NCBI GenBank assembly: GCA_002440665.1
Contig: DJUX01000003.1
Coordinates: 63,675 to 98,825, forward strand
Direction of reading: 5' to 3'
Length of the DNA stretch: 35,151 nt
From: Dechloromonas sp. UBA6271
GTDB lineage: Bacteria > Pseudomonadota > Gammaproteobacteria > Burkholderiales > Rhodocyclaceae
Part shown: one piece after another, positions 33,056 through 35,151 of the stretch
Layout of the letters: every line of letters begins with the position of its first letter
Position numbering within the stretch: position 1 is the first letter of the stretch
Notes under the pieces: model-generated
Databases searched by the model: none
Seen by the model: the letters and a program-made list of their open reading frames with translations, nothing else
Told to the model about the DNA's origin: nothing
Translations under genes and position numbers: made by a program

Positions 33056-33346
33056 ATGGCAACCTTTATTTCCCTTGTGAACTTTACTGATCAGGGTATC
33101 CGTAACATAAAGGAATCACCGGACCGCTACGAGGCATTCCTGGCGGGGGCTGAAAAAGCCGGGGTGACGGTAAAAACTGCCCTTTACACTGTCGGCCAGT
33201 ACGACATGGTGTTGATTGTCGAAGGAAGCGAACCGGCTGCGGTAGCCGCTCTGCTCAAGGTAGGCTCGCTCGGCAACGTGCGCTCGCAGACGCTGCGCGG
33301 ATTCTCCGTCGACGAAATGCGCAAGATCATCGCCAGCATGCCCTGA
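33056..33346 (+). CDS. GYD-domain protein
   Basis: A 96-residue cytoplasmic protein of the GYD family, named after the conserved G-x-YD (here GQYD, residues 47-50). MATFISLVNFTDQGIRNIKES at the start and VGSLGNVRSQTLRGFSVDEM near the end fit the family, a ferredoxin-like dimeric alpha/beta-barrel fold of unknown function. An AAGGAGGAAG site gives strong initiation. A promoter and an 11-codon frame lie upstream. Confidence 0.88.
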   Translation: MATFISLVNFTDQGIRNIKESPDRYEAFLAGAEKAGVTVKTALYTVGQYDMVLIVEGSEPAAVAALLKVGSLGNVRSQTLRGFSVDEMRKIIASMP

Positions 33347-33367
33347 TGGTGCAGGTTCCTTACACAG

Positions 33368-33412
33368 AGCGATACGCATTGTTGCAATCGGTTACTTGAA
33401 GCGGTACGCATT
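33368..33412 (+). repeat. Direct repeat AGCGRTACGCATT at the sRNA promoter
   Basis: Copies at 33368-33380 and 33400-33412 differ at one base and are 32 bp apart, about three helical turns. The second overlaps the -35 region of a putative promoter, which suggests a regulator site. Confidence 0.55.
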
Positions 33413-33424
33413 AGTCCTTATCTT
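33396..33424 (+). promoter_or_regulatory. Putative promoter of a small RNA
   Basis: TTGAAG (33396-33401) and TATCTT (33419-33424) are spaced by 17 bp, about 7 bp before a short structured stretch that ends in a terminator. Confidence 0.5.
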
Positions 33425-33430
33425 GTACCC

Positions 33431-33535
33431 ATGCGCTGACCAGACATCAGCCTGACGGCCGAACCCCCTCCCTCCCCAACCTCACGGCCGTCCAGAAAGC
33501 CTCGTACTCCCCCCGGTACGGGGCTTTCGCCTTTT
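33431..33535 (+). ncRNA. Candidate small regulatory RNA with C-rich loops
   Basis: The 272-bp gap 33347-33618 has no gene but has a promoter and a terminator about 105 nt apart. The RNA would have a first stem GACGGCCG/CGGCCGTC (33454-33461 with 33485-33492) presenting a 23-nt loop with CCCCCTCCCTCCCC, and the terminator stem with loop TCCCCCC. C-rich loops complementary to Shine-Dalgarno sequences are common seeds of trans-acting sRNAs. No known RNA family is recognised. Confidence 0.5.
33496..33535 (+). terminator. Rho-independent terminator
   Basis: A 12-bp stem AAAGCCTCGTAC/GTACGGGGCTTT with one T-G pair and an 8-nt loop, followed by CGCCTTTT. It could end the GYD transcript or the candidate sRNA. 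Confidence 0.75.
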
Positions 33536-33618
33536 CAGGTCCGGGTTTTCAGGCGGGCAGGGCGGCGCAGCGAATTCGGATTATTCTTCGTCCGTGAGCG
33601 GCGGGCCGTTAATCCACG

Positions 33619-34110
33619 ATGCCAAGAAGACGAAAAAAGAAGATTGTTCGCGTCATTCATCAATCCGCAGGGCCATTGCCGCTGCGCCTGGCCGGCCGCT
33701 TCGTCGGCTGCCGGCTGATCTTCAGCGACGCGAGCCAGAAACGCCACGGCGGATTGGCGGTTGTCATGTTCGACGATCCGGAGAGCGCGCCGCTGGTGGC
33801 GACTCGCAGGGTCGCCCTGGCCGGCAGCAATGAACTGGAGCTGCTGGCCGCCATCTTCGGGCTGGAACAGGCGCACCGACATTTTCCCGGTCAGCCGGTC
33901 GCCTTGTTTTCAGACAATCAGGATGCGATCGTTCGGCTGGGCCGCGCCAAGGCTCAGGGCTTGGCCCAGGATCCGGCGCTGGCGCGGATGCTCATGGATC
34001 TAGAGATCGCCAGCGTGCTGGACCAGGCATCTGTTTGCTGGGTTCAGGGCCATGGGGGTTGCCGTGGCAATACGCTGGCCGACCTGCATGCGCGGGAGGC
34101 GGCAGGCTGA
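33619..34110 (+). CDS. RNase H-like domain protein
   Basis: A 163-residue protein. After a basic tail (MPRRRKKKIVR) the RNase H fold has acidic residues in the expected order: Asp37 in FSDAS, Glu74 in NELELLAA, Asp99 in FSDNQDA and Asp155 in GNTLADLHARE, with His145 in VQGHGG. This set matches RNase HI catalytic positions, so cleavage of RNA in RNA:DNA hybrids is plausible. It is distinct from typical housekeeping rnhA, and the basic tail may aid nucleic acid binding. The ribosome site is weak, and the start is uncertain by a few codons. Confidence 0.8.
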   Translation: MPRRRKKKIVRVIHQSAGPLPLRLAGRFVGCRLIFSDASQKRHGGLAVVMFDDPESAPLVATRRVALAGSNELELLAAIFGLEQAHRHFPGQPVALFSDNQDAIVRLGRAKAQGLAQDPALARMLMDLEIASVLDQASVCWVQGHGGCRGNTLADLHAREAAG

Positions 34111-34135
34111 TTTGCCCAGGCCTGGTTTGAGATTT

Positions 34136-34165
34136 GCCCCATGCCGGTGAAGGCCGGCATGGGGC
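34136..34165. terminator. Hairpin between convergent genes
   Basis: A perfect 12-bp stem (GCCCCATGCCGG with 34154-34165) with 6-nt loop lies between the RNase H-like gene and the convergent broken gene. No T-run follows on either strand. Confidence 0.5.
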
Positions 34166-34213
34166 GATTCAGTTATCGGCGCCGGGAACTGGCGCGACGC
34201 ACAGGCGCCGGCG

Positions 34214-35124
34214 TTAAACGGCGTAAGGTCGGTGCAGCCAGCCGCGCACGACATCGACATCGCGTTGCGGCAGGTAGGCGAAGCCGGCCAGCGAATCTTC
34301 GACGACCGTCTGGGCGACCCAGTGCGGGACGGCCTTGGTCGTCAGCATGTGGAAATACCAGGCCATCGGGTAGCCGGTTTCGCGGTCGAAGTGGGTGAGG
34401 GTGTCGTGCAGCTTGAGGCCGCTGGCGTCGCTGGCGGCGCCGAATTCGGGCGGTTCGCCGGCCAGCGTGGCGATCGGCTGGGCGCGGAAGACCTGTTGGT
34501 GATAACGGTCGAGGTGTTCGCGGGTGGCGATGACCCAATGGTTGGAATAGGCGCTGGCGTTGGCGGCGCTGCTTTTCGTCCAGTCGTCTAGCATGCGGTG
34601 GATGGCGGCGGGCTCCGGCTTTTGCGCCAGCATGCGCTTGAGGAAGGCGCCGATGTGCTGGATGCGGCGGAGGGTCTAGAAGGGCAGGCCGACCGCTTGC
34701 GGCTTGTCGGCTCCGCCGCGCGGGGCGACGGGTTCTTCTAGCGAGCCGGGTTCGTTGGCGAAGAGCTGGTGGACGCGCATTTCCTGCAGGTCCTCGATTT
34801 CCAGCTGCAGGAAGCCATCGCTGTCGTCACTGGCGGAGGCGACCAGGGCCGACCTGTCGAGTGACGTAGAGCGTTTGCTCGGCAAAGTCGTCGATCAGCA
34901 GGTGAAAGTCGCTTACTTGTAGCAGGGAGCGCGCCTGAGAGTTCGGCGACTACATTCTTGCGGTCGACGTGCCACTGACCAAGATTTTCTTCCACTGCGG
35001 TCTGCTTTCCGGTGTCCTTCAGGGCGAAGGCGAGTATCTGGTGATCGGTGGCGTGGTCGATGTCACCTTGTCGACAGGTTAAAGAGTGTGGATAGCGAAT
35101 CACCCGGACTCTTTTTTGAGCCAT
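34214..35124 (-). pseudogene. Broken hypothetical gene
   Basis: Protein-like sequence continues over about 300 codons but in three frames. From ATG 35124: MAQKRVRVIRYPHSLT to KNVVAELSG, then a shift (about 34925-34945) to SLLQVSDFHLLIDDFAEQTLYVT. A second shift (about 34845-34870) leads to SDDSDGFLQLEIEDLQEMRV and KPQAVGLPF. TAG at 34676-34678 is followed in frame by TLRRIQHIGAFLKRM, then KSSAANASAYSNHWVIATRE and the end at 34214. I do not recognise the family. Two frameshifts and a nonsense codon mean pseudogene or poor sequence. Confidence 0.65.
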
Positions 35125-35151
35125 TTCAACTATTTTACAGAAGGGTCTTGA

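Noticed and set aside
1..35151. CRISPR array, prophage, insertion sequence, tRNA or rRNA genes
   Set aside because: No regularly spaced repeats, transposase or integrase motifs, tRNA cloverleaf or rRNA-like stretches were seen.

Overview
The window is GC-rich, densely packed bacterial DNA. Gene content and protein style (fixABCX beside nif genes, a NifA/sigma-54 promoter, KdpDE-like regulators, GYD, SYLF and DUF2092 proteins) suggest a betaproteobacterium, most likely of the Rhodocyclales (Dechloromonas/Azonexus-like). That placement is inference from protein resemblance. No rRNA, tRNA, CRISPR array or insertion sequence was found.

Layout. 1-1600: the cut-off end of pntB, then an ArsB/NhaD-superfamily permease and a terminator. 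1690-8781: a KdpD/KdpE-like two-component pair lies 18 bp upstream of an intact fixABCX operon, followed by a ferritin-like protein and a ferredoxin-NADP reductase, an electron-supply module for nitrogenase. 8842-12520: a helix-hairpin-helix protein of unusual architecture, then a textbook NifA site and sigma-54 promoter driving the wreck of a nif operon. There nifE has an internal deletion, a stop and a frameshift and is fused to the last codons of nifU, and nifS carries one nonsense codon. The core enzyme genes are absent here, so the electron-supply genes look intact next to a decaying assembly operon.

12557-17596: a DUF2189 membrane protein and a three-gene AttEFGH-like ABC transporter operon ending in a Tat-exported lipocalin-like protein. 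17687-20290: secreted proteins (Vgb-like beta-propeller, DUF2092, Asn-rich). 20391-21834: gene debris (unknown fragment, mqsA C-terminus) and two VOC proteins, one frameshifted. 21969-25434: a defence/stability block with a single-chain MmeI-like (type IIL) restriction-modification enzyme followed by a mazEF toxin-antitoxin pair with a clear operator-promoter.

25507-28143 (minus): D-lactate dehydrogenase and an AspT-type antiporter. 28395-34110: SYLF protein, patatin-like lipoprotein, PAS/LuxR regulator, a small His-rich exported protein, an AI-2E permease, a GYD protein, a candidate small RNA with C-rich loops, and an RNase H-like protein. 34214-35124 (minus): a multiply broken hypothetical gene.

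Recurring lesions (pntB, nifE/nifU, nifS, mqsA, VOC, terminal gene) mean either a genome region in active decay or an imperfect assembly. The large nifE-nifU deletion argues for real decay. Single-base lesions could be sequencing errors.
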